Shown: positions 6,559 through 14,950, counted from the first letter of the stretch. The stretch is 15,397 nt of DNA from Candidatus Rokuibacteriota bacterium (GCA_003220195.1 QHRT01000037.1:1-15397), one strand, 5' to 3'. Numbers and translations: made by a program. The notes: a model not told the origin generated them from the letters alone.

Positions 6559-6981
6559 ATGAAGGTCTGTCCGAACCCGACCTGCCCGGATCGCGTCCAC
6601 CTCGGGGTCGCCGGCGAGTACGTCGATTCAGTCGACGTGTGTCCACGGTGCGGTACAGCGCTGGTGGCGGACGTGGAGGAAGACCGAGAACGTCCCGCTG
6701 CGCCCCCCGCGGGTGACCTGGATCTGGTGAGCGTGCTGCAAACGGCGGACGAAGGACTGGCCGCGCTCGCGAAGTCCATCCTCGATGCCGACAACATCGC
6801 GTATGTCGTGAAGGGCGAAGGCGTTCAGGACCTCCTTGGATGGGGCCGCCTTCTCGGCGGGTTCAACTATGTCGTGGGGCCGGTCGAGTTTCTCGTTCGG
6901 CAGGAGGATGTCGACCGGGCGCGGGCGCTCCTGGCCGAGACCGAAGCGGTGCCGGGCGACTCGCCCGAATCAGAAAACTGA
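6559..6981 (+). CDS. Zinc-ribbon protein with DUF2007-like domain
   Basis: This 140-residue protein has two parts. The N-terminus holds a probable zinc ribbon: C4 and C9 in CPNPTCP, then C28 and C31 in CPRCG. A Pro/Glu-rich linker follows. From about residue 53 to 131 the sequence matches the DUF2007 (putative signal transducing protein) pattern: LVSVLQTADEGLAALAKSIL, then NIAYVVKGEG, and VEFLVRQEDVDRARALL at the end. The molecular role of DUF2007 is not established. The GAGAGG 6-11 nt before the ATG is a plausible ribosome site. Its coupling to the small membrane protein suggests a shared function, which cannot be named from sequence. Confidence 0.78.
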   Translation: MKVCPNPTCPDRVHLGVAGEYVDSVDVCPRCGTALVADVEEDRERPAAPPAGDLDLVSVLQTADEGLAALAKSILDADNIAYVVKGEGVQDLLGWGRLLGGFNYVVGPVEFLVRQEDVDRARALLAETEAVPGDSPESEN

Positions 6982-7026
6982 GTAGTATCGTCGCGGACTC
7001 GACGTCGCCTGTCCGATCGGTCGGCG

Positions 7027-9070
7027 TCACAGCTTTCGCTCCAGCGAGAGCTTGCCGATCAGCTCGCCGAGCTGGCGCTGCGCCACGATACGGCTCGCTT
7101 CGAGCTTGTCACGCTCGGCACGGATCGTCGCGAGGCGGGTTTCCTCGGCCTCGAGCTGGCGGATGTAGCGCTGCCGCAGGCTGGCCTCGTCGGGACTTGA
7201 CCCGAGCCGCTGCAGGTTTCCACGGACCCGTTCCTGATCCTTGAAGATCTCCGCCTGCTCCCGCTCGAACGCCGCGATGCGCGTGGCGAGATCGCTCACT
7301 TCCGACTTCTTGGCCATGATGGCGCCGAGCGCGCGCTCGACTTCCACGTTGATCTGACGCTCGCGCAGCCAGAGCGACACCTGCTCCGGGGTCACGTCCG
7401 AGAGCGCGTACGTCGTCGCCTGGGGGCTCTCCTCGCGGACGACCAGTTCCGTGGTGCTCTTCGGCGCGACGTCCACCTTGAAGCGGTACAGCGTCGGCGA
7501 CTTCTCCGCCGGCGCTCTCGTCTCGACGAGGCTCCACCCCGTCCGGATCGGTGCGAGCCCGGGCGTCGTTGTTTCGCACGACGTAGCTCCGGCGCTCGAT
7601 CAGCTTCGAGTGCATGCGCAGGACACCGCGGTTGATGTCGATCTGCTGGACGGACGACTGCTCGCTTCCGAGCTGGCTCGAGACCGCGACCGCGAGATCG
7701 AGCGCGTAGCTGAGCAGGCGACTCTCGCCGGGCTGGATGGTCTCCGCCAGCCCCTCGCCCGCGAAGGCGTTCTCGTCGATCACCGTGAACGCTCCGCCGT
7801 CGAGGGTGAGGCCGCTCGTGTTCTTCAGCCAGACGGCCAGGCGGGCCCGCCGCTCGCCCGAGGCGGCGGAGTAGACCGAGACCTTCTGCGCTTCGAGCTC
7901 GGTCTGTAGAATTGGCAGCAGCGCTGACTCGTTCTTGCGGATCGTGATCTTTTCCGGGAAGCGGTATTCGAACTGCTCCGCCAGCGCCTGGCCGACCGCG
8001 GTCTCGGGAGCGGTGGCGCGCATCATCCCGCCGACGTTGGCCCTGAGCATCTGAGCGCTCGATTCTTCGGGCGCGGCCGGCGCCATCGCGGTCGCTGGCG
8101 GGGGCGGAGCTGCATACGAAAGACGTCCCGCCTCTTGTTTCTTCTCGGCGTCGTCGATCATCCCCTCGTGCACCTGCGGCGTGACCTGCACGCCCGCCGG
8201 GAGCGGCACCACCGGACGGCGCGCGTAGACCGGTTGCGACAGCCTTTGCACGAAGCTGACCGGCGCACCGGCCACGAGCGCCACCGTCACGTCGCTCCAG
8301 TCGAGCGGGGTCGTGTTGTCGACGATCGCCCAGCCTTGAAGGAGGGGCTTCTGCTTGGAATCGAGCACGATCCGATAGGTGCTCTTCCAGATCGGCGCTT
8401 CCGACGTGTAGCTCAGGTGGAGCTGACGCTCCCCGACGCCGGCGCGAATGCGCAGGCGCCGCACGTCGCTCCGGCGGCTCCCCGACACGAGATCGAGATA
8501 GCGCGCCAGGTCACGAGCCAGCGCCGCGTCGAGCAGCCGCAGGGCACTCACCGATTCCATCGGGACGATGCGCACCTCGCCCGCGCCGGTGAGCACCATC
8601 GCCTCGACCACCTCGATCGAGGTTCGCTCTACGGTGCGCGACCGAACTTCGGCGCCCATCAGACGTCCGGCGACCGCCCCTGACGGAGCGCGGAGCTCGA
8701 CTTCGGCCCCGCGGATCTTGTTCAAGAACGCGGTAAGGCCATTCACGGAGCCCAGGTCGATCGGGAGCTCGGCCAGCCGGCGCTCGAGCGGGGCGGTCGA
8801 TTCGTAAGTGACGCCGCCGATGCTGCCGCCGCGACCGAGATCGAGCACGGTGAGCGACTTCAGCACGTCGTCGAGCTGCGCGGCCGGCAGCGAGATCTCG
8901 ACCGCTTGCCCATCCGGGACTTTCCCCAGGTGCTCGAAGTAGCCCATGCCGTTCTTGTAGAGGACGACCGACCGGACCGGCAGCAGCACCGCCTCCTCGG
9001 CGGCGAGCAGGGGCGTGGAGAAAACGGCGACGAAGCTAGCGGTGGCGAGCAAGCTGCTGAGCATGCGCAT
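7027..9070 (-). pseudogene. Secreted DUF4139-family protein, frameshifted
   Basis: This gene of about 680 codons is split between two frames. The ATG at 9070 follows an AGGGAG ribosome site at 8 nt and opens a signal peptide (MRMLSSLLATASFVAVFSTPLLA). The mature part begins with VRSVVLYKNGMGYFEHLG and continues with LHLSYTSEAPIWKSTYRIVLD and LQGWAIVDNTTPLDWSDVTVALVAGAPVSF, typical of DUF4139 proteins. A Pro/Ala-rich insert follows, then QFEYRFPEKITIRKNESALLPIL. The first frame stays in homology to VVRNNDARART near 7550. The other frame resumes as PIRTGWSLVET and runs to the stop at 7027, ending in a long charged coiled coil of about 100 residues. The conserved residues normally between these pieces (an IEHP-like motif) are missing, suggesting a short deletion rather than a single-base slip. 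The gene may be inactive, or this may be an assembly error. Confidence 0.85.
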
Positions 9071-9257
9071 GATGAACGCTCCCTGAACGTCGAGTTGACG
9101 ACCGGAGTCCGACGCTCGGTCTACGGAGTGAGACCATGTTCCGGCGGCTGGTGTTCCCACTGGTGACAGAATTCAATCACGAACACGAGCTCGGGACGGA
9201 GTCGTCTTCGCGCGAGCGACTGGCCGTTGACCGGAGACATGAGGTAGGCTCGCGCCC

Positions 9258-10439
9258 GTGGCTCCCTCCGCCATCCGCTGCGGCACGCTGTTCGACGGCA
9301 CCGGCGCCGCGCCCGTGCGCGACGCGGTGCTCGTGGTGGACGGCGGGCGTGTCGTCGCCGCCGGTTCCGCCGCGACGACGAGGATCCCGGCGGGCGCCGA
9401 ATTGATCGACCTGCGCGATCGTTTCGTCATGCCGGGACTGGTCGATGCGCACAGCCACATCTCGATCGTGCCGGGCCTGGGCGATCAGATGGGGCAGCTC
9501 AGGCAGCCTCCGGTGCCCCAGGCGCTTCGCGCCACCGCCAACCTCCGGCGCGATCTCTACGCGGGCACGACCACGATGCGCGTGATGGCCGAGGAGAACT
9601 TCCTCGACCTCGACGTCCGCGAGGCGATCGACGCGGGCGTGATCCCCGGACCGCGCCTGCTCTGCGCCACCCGCGCGATGACGGCGAGCAACGGCCACGG
9701 GCGCGCGCACGCGAGCTTCGACGGCGTCGACGAGATCCGGCGTGGCGTGCGCGAGAACTTCCAGCGCGGCGCCGATCACGTGAAGATCTTCGCCACCGGC
9801 GGCGTCGCGTCGTCGGGGACGACGCTCCGGGCGTGCGTCTACACGCGCGAGGAGATTCGCGCTGCCGTCGAAGAGGCCGAGCGCGTGGGCAAGTACGCCG
9901 CGGCGCACGCGCACGGAGGCCCCGGGCTCTCCATGAGCGTCGAGGAAGGCGTCGCGACCATCGAGCACGGCGCGCTCGCCGCGGACGACGACATCGCGCT
10001 GATGAAGGAACGCGGCGTCTGGCTCGTCTGCACGTTCGCGATCCTGCTGCACCCGCACGGGATCGAGCAGGGCGACGGGCGCAATCCCGCGATCATGGAG
10101 AAGATGCGCTGGGCGCGGCGCGTGGTCGACGAGAACTTCCCGCGTCACCTCGCGACCGGCATCCGCATCGCGCTGGGGACGGACAGCGTGCACGGGCAGA
10201 TGGCCTTCGAGATGGAGACGCTGGTGCGGCTCGGCGTGCCGGCGAAGGACGCGCTGCTCGCGGCCACGCGGTGGGGCGCGGAGGCGTGCCGCGTCGACGC
10301 GGAGATCGGCACGCTGACACCCGGCAAGTGCGCGGACCTGATCGCCGTGGACGGCGATCCGCTCAAGGACATCACCGCGATGAGAAGCATCCGCCTCGTC
10401 ATGAAGAACGGTGTGATCCAGGGGAGGGACGAGCAATGA
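9258..10439 (+). CDS. Metal-dependent amidohydrolase (imidazolonepropionase/Xaa-Pro dipeptidase-like)
   Basis: This 393-residue member of the amidohydrolase superfamily acts in the cytoplasm (no signal peptide). The expected metal ligands are in order: the HxH pair H65/H67 in DAHSHIS, K176 in DHVKIFATGG (the likely carboxylated lysine), H217/H219 in AAHAHG, H237 in TIEHG, and D309 in LGTDS. The C-terminal GTLTPGKCADLIAVDGDPL is typical of this group. The GTG at 9258 is chosen because it directly precedes the RCGTLFDGTG strand that opens these proteins. It has a GAGGTAGG stretch 9 nt upstream. The stop overlaps the next ATG (ATGA), so the enzyme is translationally coupled to the solute-binding protein. 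This suggests that the imported ligand, or a product of it, is the substrate. The natural substrate cannot be read from the sequence. Confidence 0.9.
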   Translation: MAPSAIRCGTLFDGTGAAPVRDAVLVVDGGRVVAAGSAATTRIPAGAELIDLRDRFVMPGLVDAHSHISIVPGLGDQMGQLRQPPVPQALRATANLRRDLYAGTTTMRVMAEENFLDLDVREAIDAGVIPGPRLLCATRAMTASNGHGRAHASFDGVDEIRRGVRENFQRGADHVKIFATGGVASSGTTLRACVYTREEIRAAVEEAERVGKYAAAHAHGGPGLSMSVEEGVATIEHGALAADDDIALMKERGVWLVCTFAILLHPHGIEQGDGRNPAIMEKMRWARRVVDENFPRHLATGIRIALGTDSVHGQMAFEMETLVRLGVPAKDALLAATRWGAEACRVDAEIGTLTPGKCADLIAVDGDPLKDITAMRSIRLVMKNGVIQGRDEQ

Positions 10440-11977
10440 GCGAGCGCGGAACGGGTCTGACCCGACGTCAGTGGCTCGTCGGCGCAACGGCCGGCAGCGT
10501 CATGAGCCTCTCGTCCGCGCGTCGCCCCGCGCACGCGCAGGCACAACCGAAGCGCGGCGGCATCCTGCGCGTTGCCACCGTCGACAAGCCGGTGAACATG
10601 GACCCGGGCTACGCGCAGCTCTACTCGTCGCTCCAGGTCTACCAGAACGTCTTCAACAAGATGGTCTACGTCGACGAGGCCGGCAGCTTCGTGCCCGGGC
10701 TCGCGAAAGCGTGGAAGCAGGAGACCGACAAGACCTGGCTCTTCGACCTGGTGGACAACGCCGTGTTCCACAACGGCGAGCCGATGACATCGGCGGACGT
10801 CGTCTTCACCTTTAACCGCCTGATGGACTCGAAGAACAAGCTGCCGATGCGCGTGTTCTTCTCGCCGGTACAGGGCGTGGAGGCGGTCGGCAAGTACCAG
10901 GTGCGCTTTCACATGGACCGGCCGTTCGGTCCGTTCCTGGCAATGCTGTCGCAGGCGACCGAGATCGTGAACGAGAAGGCGCTGAAGGAGAAGGACCCGA
11001 AGCTCTTCCCCATCGGGACCGGGCCGTACAGGTTCGCGGAGTGGATGAAGGACGACCACGTCACGCTCGAACGGTGGGACAAATATTTCCGGCCCGGGAA
11101 GCCGTACCTCGACAAGCTCGTCTTCTACGCGCCGGCGGACGACACCGTCCGGCTCACCGGGCTCCAGACCGGGCGCTACCACTGGATCCAGACCGTACCG
11201 CCGCAGCGCATTCCCGAGCTCGAGCGCGCGCGCGACATGAAGGCGTCGGCCGGCAAGCCGTACTTCCCGTTCTACCTGATGCTGAACTCGAGCCGCGCGC
11301 CGCTCGCCGACAAGAGATTGCGCCAGGCGATCGCGTGGGCGATCGACCGCACGGAGATCGTCAAGCTCGTCTACTACGGAAGCCACACGGTGACCGCGGA
11401 GCCGGCACCGGAGGGACCGTGGGCGACCGGCGTGAACGCGCACAAGGGCGGCCCGGACCTCGCGAAGGCGAAGCAGCTTCTCGCGGACGCGGGCATGAGC
11501 CACGGGTTGAACCTCACCTACATGGTGAAGTCACAGGTGCCGGTGCTCGTGAAGACGGGCGAGATCCTGCGCGAGCAACTGAAGAGAGTCGGGATCGCGC
11601 TCGAAGTCCAGCCGCTCGAGTCGGGCCAGTACTTCGAGGGCCTCGTCGGCAAGAAGTTCGACATCGCGGGCGCGTGGTGGAGCGTGACGGTCGACCCCGA
11701 CATGTTCTATTACCCGATGCAGCACTCGTCCTCGGGCTGGAACTTCTCCGGCTTCAAGTCGGAGGAAGCGGACAAGCGCCTCGACGCGTTCCGCTTCACC
11801 ACCAGCCAGGCCGCGCGCAAGAAGATGTATCCCGAGCTGGTCAGGTGGTTCCAGGAAGAAGGCTCGCTGGTGATCTTCAGCAACGAGATCCAGCGCTACT
11901 GGATGAAGCCGAACGTGAACGGGTCGGTGCCGCTCCCGTCGCTCGAGCTGCGCTTCGAGGACACCTGGATCGGGTGA
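10436..11977 (+). CDS. ABC transporter solute-binding protein, family 5 (peptide/opine/nickel type), Tat-exported
   Basis: This 513-residue periplasmic binding protein delivers peptides or similar substrates to the permeases encoded next. The N-terminus has a twin-arginine signal, LTRRQWLVGA (R10, R11), then a hydrophobic stretch and a cleavage site near AHAQA (about residue 34). The mature part opens with RGGILRVATVDKPVNMDP. Family 5 marks follow: VYQNVFNKMVYVDE, PGLAKAWKQETDKTWLFDL, NGEPMTSADVVFTFNRL, IGTGPYRFAEW, LRQAIAWAIDRTEIVKLVYYG and DLAKAKQLLADAG. The ATG overlaps the amidohydrolase stop by 4 bp. No lipobox cysteine is seen, so it is predicted to be soluble in the periplasm. Dipeptide specificity is only the default family label. 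Confidence 0.93.
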   Translation: MSERGTGLTRRQWLVGATAGSVMSLSSARRPAHAQAQPKRGGILRVATVDKPVNMDPGYAQLYSSLQVYQNVFNKMVYVDEAGSFVPGLAKAWKQETDKTWLFDLVDNAVFHNGEPMTSADVVFTFNRLMDSKNKLPMRVFFSPVQGVEAVGKYQVRFHMDRPFGPFLAMLSQATEIVNEKALKEKDPKLFPIGTGPYRFAEWMKDDHVTLERWDKYFRPGKPYLDKLVFYAPADDTVRLTGLQTGRYHWIQTVPPQRIPELERARDMKASAGKPYFPFYLMLNSSRAPLADKRLRQAIAWAIDRTEIVKLVYYGSHTVTAEPAPEGPWATGVNAHKGGPDLAKAKQLLADAGMSHGLNLTYMVKSQVPVLVKTGEILREQLKRVGIALEVQPLESGQYFEGLVGKKFDIAGAWWSVTVDPDMFYYPMQHSSSGWNFSGFKSEEADKRLDAFRFTTSQAARKKMYPELVRWFQEEGSLVIFSNEIQRYWMKPNVNGSVPLPSLELRFEDTWIG

Positions 11978-12014
11978 TTGTCCGGAGTGCGCGCTCGACG
12001 CGCGCGGGCGCGCG

Positions 12015-12956
12015 ATGACGTACGCGGCGCGCCGGCTGCTCCTCGCCGTGCCGCTGCTGTTCGGCATGAGCCTGCTCATCTTCGGGCTCATGCGCCTCGT
12101 GCCGGGCGACCCGGCGGTCGTCGTGCTCGGCTTCAAGGCGACACCGGAAGGCGTCAAGGCGCTGCGCGAGGCGTTCCACCTGGACGAGCCGGTCGTCGCG
12201 CAGTATCTGCGCTGGCTCGCCGGCGTCGTCCGCGGCGACTTCGGCCTCGACTTCCGTCAGAACGAGCCGATCGGCCGGATGATCCTCGACCGGCTGCCGG
12301 TGACGATCGAATTGACGCTCCTCGCGAGCCTCACCGCGGCCGTCGTCGGCGTGCCGCTCGGGCTGCTCGGCGGTGGACGACGAGGCGGCGCGGCCGATCG
12401 CGCGGCGCTCGCCGTCGGCCTCGTCGGCGTCTCCATTCCCGACTTCTGGCTTGGCATCATGCTCATCTTGAGCCTCTCGCTCTGGGCGGGCCTGTTTCCG
12501 TCGGCCGGCTTCGTCCCGCTCGGCGAGGCGCCGCTCGAGAATCTTCTTTCGCTGGCGCTCCCGGCGCTGACGCTGGCGGTGAGCCGCGCGGCCGTCCTCG
12601 GACGCCTCACGCGCGCGGCCGTGCTCGACGTCGTGCACCGGCCGTTCGTGCAATACGCGCGCGCGAAGGGCCTCGGCGAGGGCGCGATCCTCTTCCGTCA
12701 CGTGCTGCCGAACGCGGCGATTCCGGTCGTCACCGTGCTCGGCCTCCAGATCGGCTACATGCTCGGCGGCGCGATCGTGGTCGAGATGATCTTCACGCTG
12801 CCCGGCGTCGGACGCATGACGCTCGACGCCGTGCTCGAGCGCAACTATCCCGTCGTCCAGAGCACCGTGCTGGTGATCGGCGCGATGTTCATGTTCGTCA
12901 ACCTCATCACCGATCTGCTCTACGGCGCGATCGATCCGCGGGTGCGACGGCAGTGA
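12015..12956 (+). CDS. ABC transporter permease, DppB/OppB type
   Basis: This 313-residue inner-membrane permease is predicted to have about six helices. The N-terminus MTYAARRLLLAVPLLFGMSLLIFGLMRLVPGDPA is the hallmark of DppB-type subunits. LDEPVVAQYLRWLAGVVRGDFGLDF follows. The cytoplasmic EAA loop that contacts the ATPase is YARAKGLGEGAILFRHVLPNA, and the C-terminus has the usual FTLPGVGRM and DLLYGAIDPRVR. It starts 37 nt after the binding-protein stop with no strong ribosome site. Its stop overlaps the GTG start of the second permease (GTGA). It is part of a transporter unit without an ATPase gene in this window. Confidence 0.93.
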   Translation: MTYAARRLLLAVPLLFGMSLLIFGLMRLVPGDPAVVVLGFKATPEGVKALREAFHLDEPVVAQYLRWLAGVVRGDFGLDFRQNEPIGRMILDRLPVTIELTLLASLTAAVVGVPLGLLGGGRRGGAADRAALAVGLVGVSIPDFWLGIMLILSLSLWAGLFPSAGFVPLGEAPLENLLSLALPALTLAVSRAAVLGRLTRAAVLDVVHRPFVQYARAKGLGEGAILFRHVLPNAAIPVVTVLGLQIGYMLGGAIVVEMIFTLPGVGRMTLDAVLERNYPVVQSTVLVIGAMFMFVNLITDLLYGAIDPRVRRQ

Positions 12957-13846
12957 CGCGAGGCCGTATGGCGCTTCTCGCGAGATCGGCAACGAGCTTC
13001 GGCGCGCGCGGCGTCACGTTGACGCGAATGACGCGCGGCCGTATGGCGCTCGTCGGACTCGCGGTCGTGCTCGCGCTCGCCGTCGCCGCACTCGCCGCGC
13101 CGTCGCTGCCGCTCGGGAGTCCGACCGCGATCGGGAAGGACCTGGCGCTCCGGGCGCCGACGGCGGCCGAGCCGTTCGGCATGGACGATCTCGGGCGCAG
13201 CGTGCTGAGCCGCGTCGTCCACGCGTACCGGATCTCTCTCGCGGTCGCCGTCGGCTCCGTGCTGCTCGCGCTGGTGATCGGCGGTTGCCTCGGCCTGGTC
13301 GCCGGCTACGCGGAAGGCCTGCCGGATCAGCTGATCATGCGGCCGCTCGACGTGCTGATGGCGTTTCCCGCCATCCTGCTCGCCATCGCGCTGATGAGCG
13401 TGTTCGGAACCGGCGCGCTGCTCGTCTCCGTTGCGCTCGCGGTGGTCTACACGCCGGTGGTCGCGCGCGTGGTGCGCGCCTCCGTGCTGGCCACGAAGAT
13501 CGAGGTCTACGTCGACGGCGCCCGCGCGCTTGGCGCCACCGTGCCGCGCGTGGTGCTCACGCACATCCTGCCGAACGCCGCGACGCCGGTCCTCGTGCAG
13601 GCGTCCGTCCTGATGGCGATCGCGATCCTGATCGAGGCGGCGCTGTCGTTCCTCGGGGTCGGCGTGCGTCCGCCGACGCCGTCGCTCGGGCTCATGCTCG
13701 CGGACGGCCGCGGCTTCATGCTGCAGGCGCCGTGGATGGTGGTGTTCCCCGGCGTCGCCATCATGCTCGCGGTCCTCGGCTTCAACATGCTGGCCGACGG
13801 CTTGCGCGACTGGCTCGACCCGCAGCGGGCTCGGCCGGGCGCGTGA
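12953..13846 (+). CDS. ABC transporter permease, DppC/OppC type
   Basis: This is the second permease of the peptide-type transporter. It has 297 residues from the GTG at 12953, which overlaps the previous stop by 4 bp. Other in-frame starts are ATG at 12968 and ATG at 13028. The start region is duplicated: TRGRMAL occurs at residues 2-8 and again at 27-33, and DppC homology begins only at the second copy (MALVGLAVVLALAVAALAAP). Further marks are PFGMDDLGRSVLSRVVHAYRISLAVA, PLDVLMAFPAILLAIALM, the EAA loop YVDGARALGATVPRVVLTHILPNA, and the C-terminal LGFNMLADGLRDWLDPQ. About six helices are predicted. The start is uncertain; 12953 is favoured by the coupling overlap and 13028 by homology. DppD/DppF-type ATPase genes do not follow. 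Confidence 0.92.
   Translation: MTRGRMALLARSATSFGARGVTLTRMTRGRMALVGLAVVLALAVAALAAPSLPLGSPTAIGKDLALRAPTAAEPFGMDDLGRSVLSRVVHAYRISLAVAVGSVLLALVIGGCLGLVAGYAEGLPDQLIMRPLDVLMAFPAILLAIALMSVFGTGALLVSVALAVVYTPVVARVVRASVLATKIEVYVDGARALGATVPRVVLTHILPNAATPVLVQASVLMAIAILIEAALSFLGVGVRPPTPSLGLMLADGRGFMLQAPWMVVFPGVAIMLAVLGFNMLADGLRDWLDPQRARPGA
12956..13048 (+). repeat. Duplicated start region in the DppC-type gene
   Basis: About 20 bp at 12956-12975 recurs at 13031-13050 with a single mismatch near the start (CGAGG versus CGCGG), 75 bp and hence exactly 25 codons apart. Both copies encode TRGRMAL, each preceded by a possible start codon (GTG 12953, ATG 13028). A small in-frame duplication is the likely cause. 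Confidence 0.6.
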
Positions 13847-13853
13847 CCCGCGC

Positions 13854-13859
13854 TAGACT
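13854..13859 (+). promoter_or_regulatory. Possible -10 element of a leaderless transcript
   Basis: TAGACT lies 6 nt before the ATG at 13866, right after the permease stop and with no ribosome site between. This spacing is typical of leaderless bacterial genes. A comparable TAGGCT lies 7 nt before the amidohydrolase GTG (9245-9250). No good -35 box is seen in either case. Confidence 0.3.
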
Positions 13860-13865
13860 GACTCG

Positions 13866-14093
13866 ATGGATGCGAACGCACAACGGGCATGGGTCGCCCG
13901 GTGGCGTCGGGCCACGGCGGCGCTGGCTGACCAGCGGGCCCGCGAGCTGGCCGAAGTGACGGATGAAGCAGCTCTCGCGGCCGCGGACTCCGTGCTCGCA
14001 CTGGCGGCCCTCGTACCGATCGCCCCCGAGCGTCTGGCGTCGTCGGGACTCGTGCGCCAGCAGGAATTGCTCCAGCGACTCCGATCTTCTTGA
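13866..14093 (+). CDS. Small helical hypothetical protein
   Basis: This 75-residue soluble protein is not recognised. It is Ala/Arg/Leu-rich and predicted to be almost entirely helical: AWVARWRRATAALADQRARELAEV, then a second helix AALAAADSVLALAAL, and an end SSGLVRQQELLQRLRSS. There is no signal peptide or membrane segment. No ribosome site is visible before the ATG, but a TAGACT element 6 nt upstream would suit a leaderless mRNA. The TGA stop overlaps the TTG start of the DUF2182 gene (TTGA), which argues that it is a real gene coupled to that membrane protein. Confidence 0.62.
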   Translation: MDANAQRAWVARWRRATAALADQRARELAEVTDEAALAAADSVLALAALVPIAPERLASSGLVRQQELLQRLRSS

Positions 14094-14866
14094 ATCCAAT
14101 CTTCGCGGCGGGCGCCGTCGGACACGACCGCACGCTCTGGCTCTCGTACGGGACATTGATCGCCGCCACCGCGCTGGCGTGGTGGCGCACGATCATGCGC
14201 CCGATGAGCGCGGGCGACATGGCGGGCATGGGCATGACGATGGCGCCGAGCTTCGGCGACGCCGTGTCGTACGTCACCGCGTGGGCCGTCATGATGGCGG
14301 CCATGATGCTGCCGAGCGCGCTGCCGATGATCGCGCTCTTTGCGGCGACGCAGCGCACGGCGTCGCCCGGGGCGCGGCTCGCCGCGGTCACCCTGTTCAG
14401 TCTCGTGTACCTGCTCGTGTGGGCGCTGACCGGCGTGCCGATCTACCTCGCGAGCCTGCCGCTGATGGCGATCCACGCCAGCACGCTGGCGTGGATCATG
14501 GCCGCGGTGCTGGTGGCGGCCGGCCTCTTCCAGTTTTCGTCGCTCAAGAGGGTGTGTCTCCGCCACTGCCGGAGCCCGCTCGGATTCTTGCTCGCTCGCG
14601 GGCGCGCGGGCTGGCGCGGAGCGCTGCTCCTCGGATGGGATCATGCCGTGTACTGTCTGGGTTGTTGCTGGGCGCTGATGGTGGTGCTCGTGGTCGCCGG
14701 CGCGATGGGGCTGCCGTGGGTGCTGCTCATCGCGTGCCTGGTGGCGGCGGAAAAGGTGTTGCCGCGCGGCGAGTGGATCGCGAGGATCGTGGGCGTCGCG
14801 CTGGTGCTGGCGGGTCTCGCGGTCGCACTCCGGCCCGGTCTCGCGGCGCCGCTGCGCGGCATGTGA
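14090..14866 (+). CDS. DUF2182 integral membrane protein (predicted metal-binding)
   Basis: This 258-residue membrane protein has about six to seven helices. The TTG at 14090 is the only start that keeps the first helix (LWLSYGTLIAATALAWW); it overlaps the previous stop by 4 bp. DUF2182 marks are a Met/Gly-rich loop (SAGDMAGMGMTMAP, residues 40-53), WAVMMAAMMLPSALPM (65-80), C156 and C160 in CLRHCRSPLGFLL, and H185, C189, C192 and C193 in GWDHAVYCLGCCWALM. The conserved His, Cys and Met residues explain why the family is described as predicted metal-binding. Its biochemical function is not established. DUF1326 genes often accompany it elsewhere, but none is seen here. Confidence 0.88.
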   Translation: MNPIFAAGAVGHDRTLWLSYGTLIAATALAWWRTIMRPMSAGDMAGMGMTMAPSFGDAVSYVTAWAVMMAAMMLPSALPMIALFAATQRTASPGARLAAVTLFSLVYLLVWALTGVPIYLASLPLMAIHASTLAWIMAAVLVAAGLFQFSSLKRVCLRHCRSPLGFLLARGRAGWRGALLLGWDHAVYCLGCCWALMVVLVVAGAMGLPWVLLIACLVAAEKVLPRGEWIARIVGVALVLAGLAVALRPGLAAPLRGM

Positions 14867-14923
14867 GTTTTCGTCGAGCGTTCGTCTGGAAGTCCCGCTC
14901 ACTGACGCGCGCGAATCGAACAA

Positions 14924-14942
14924 CCGAACGGGTTTCGTTCGG
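14924..14942 (-). terminator. Intrinsic terminator of the OsmC-like selenoprotein gene
   Basis: On the minus strand, CCGAACG and CGTTCGG form a perfect 7-bp stem around AAACC. The stem starts 8 nt after the OsmC stop and is followed on that strand by the T-rich TTGTTCGATT. On the plus strand no T tract follows, so it serves mainly the minus-strand gene. It also lies about 57 nt beyond the DUF2182 stop. Confidence 0.6.
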
Positions 14943-14950
14943 GATGCGGA

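Noticed and set aside
7451..7909. Plus-strand open frame across the DUF4139 frameshift
   Set aside because: It is antisense to clear DUF4139 sequence and shows no recognisable motif.
9227..9250. TTGACC and TAGGCT as a standard -35/-10 promoter for the amidohydrolase
   Set aside because: The spacer is only 12 nt, too short for a usual sigma-70 promoter. Only the -10-like element is kept as a weak idea.
11877..12992. Long minus-strand open frame opposite the first permease
   Set aside because: Its His/Asp/Glu/Arg-rich repeats are a by-product of the hydrophobic codons on the other strand, and there is no ribosome site or homology.
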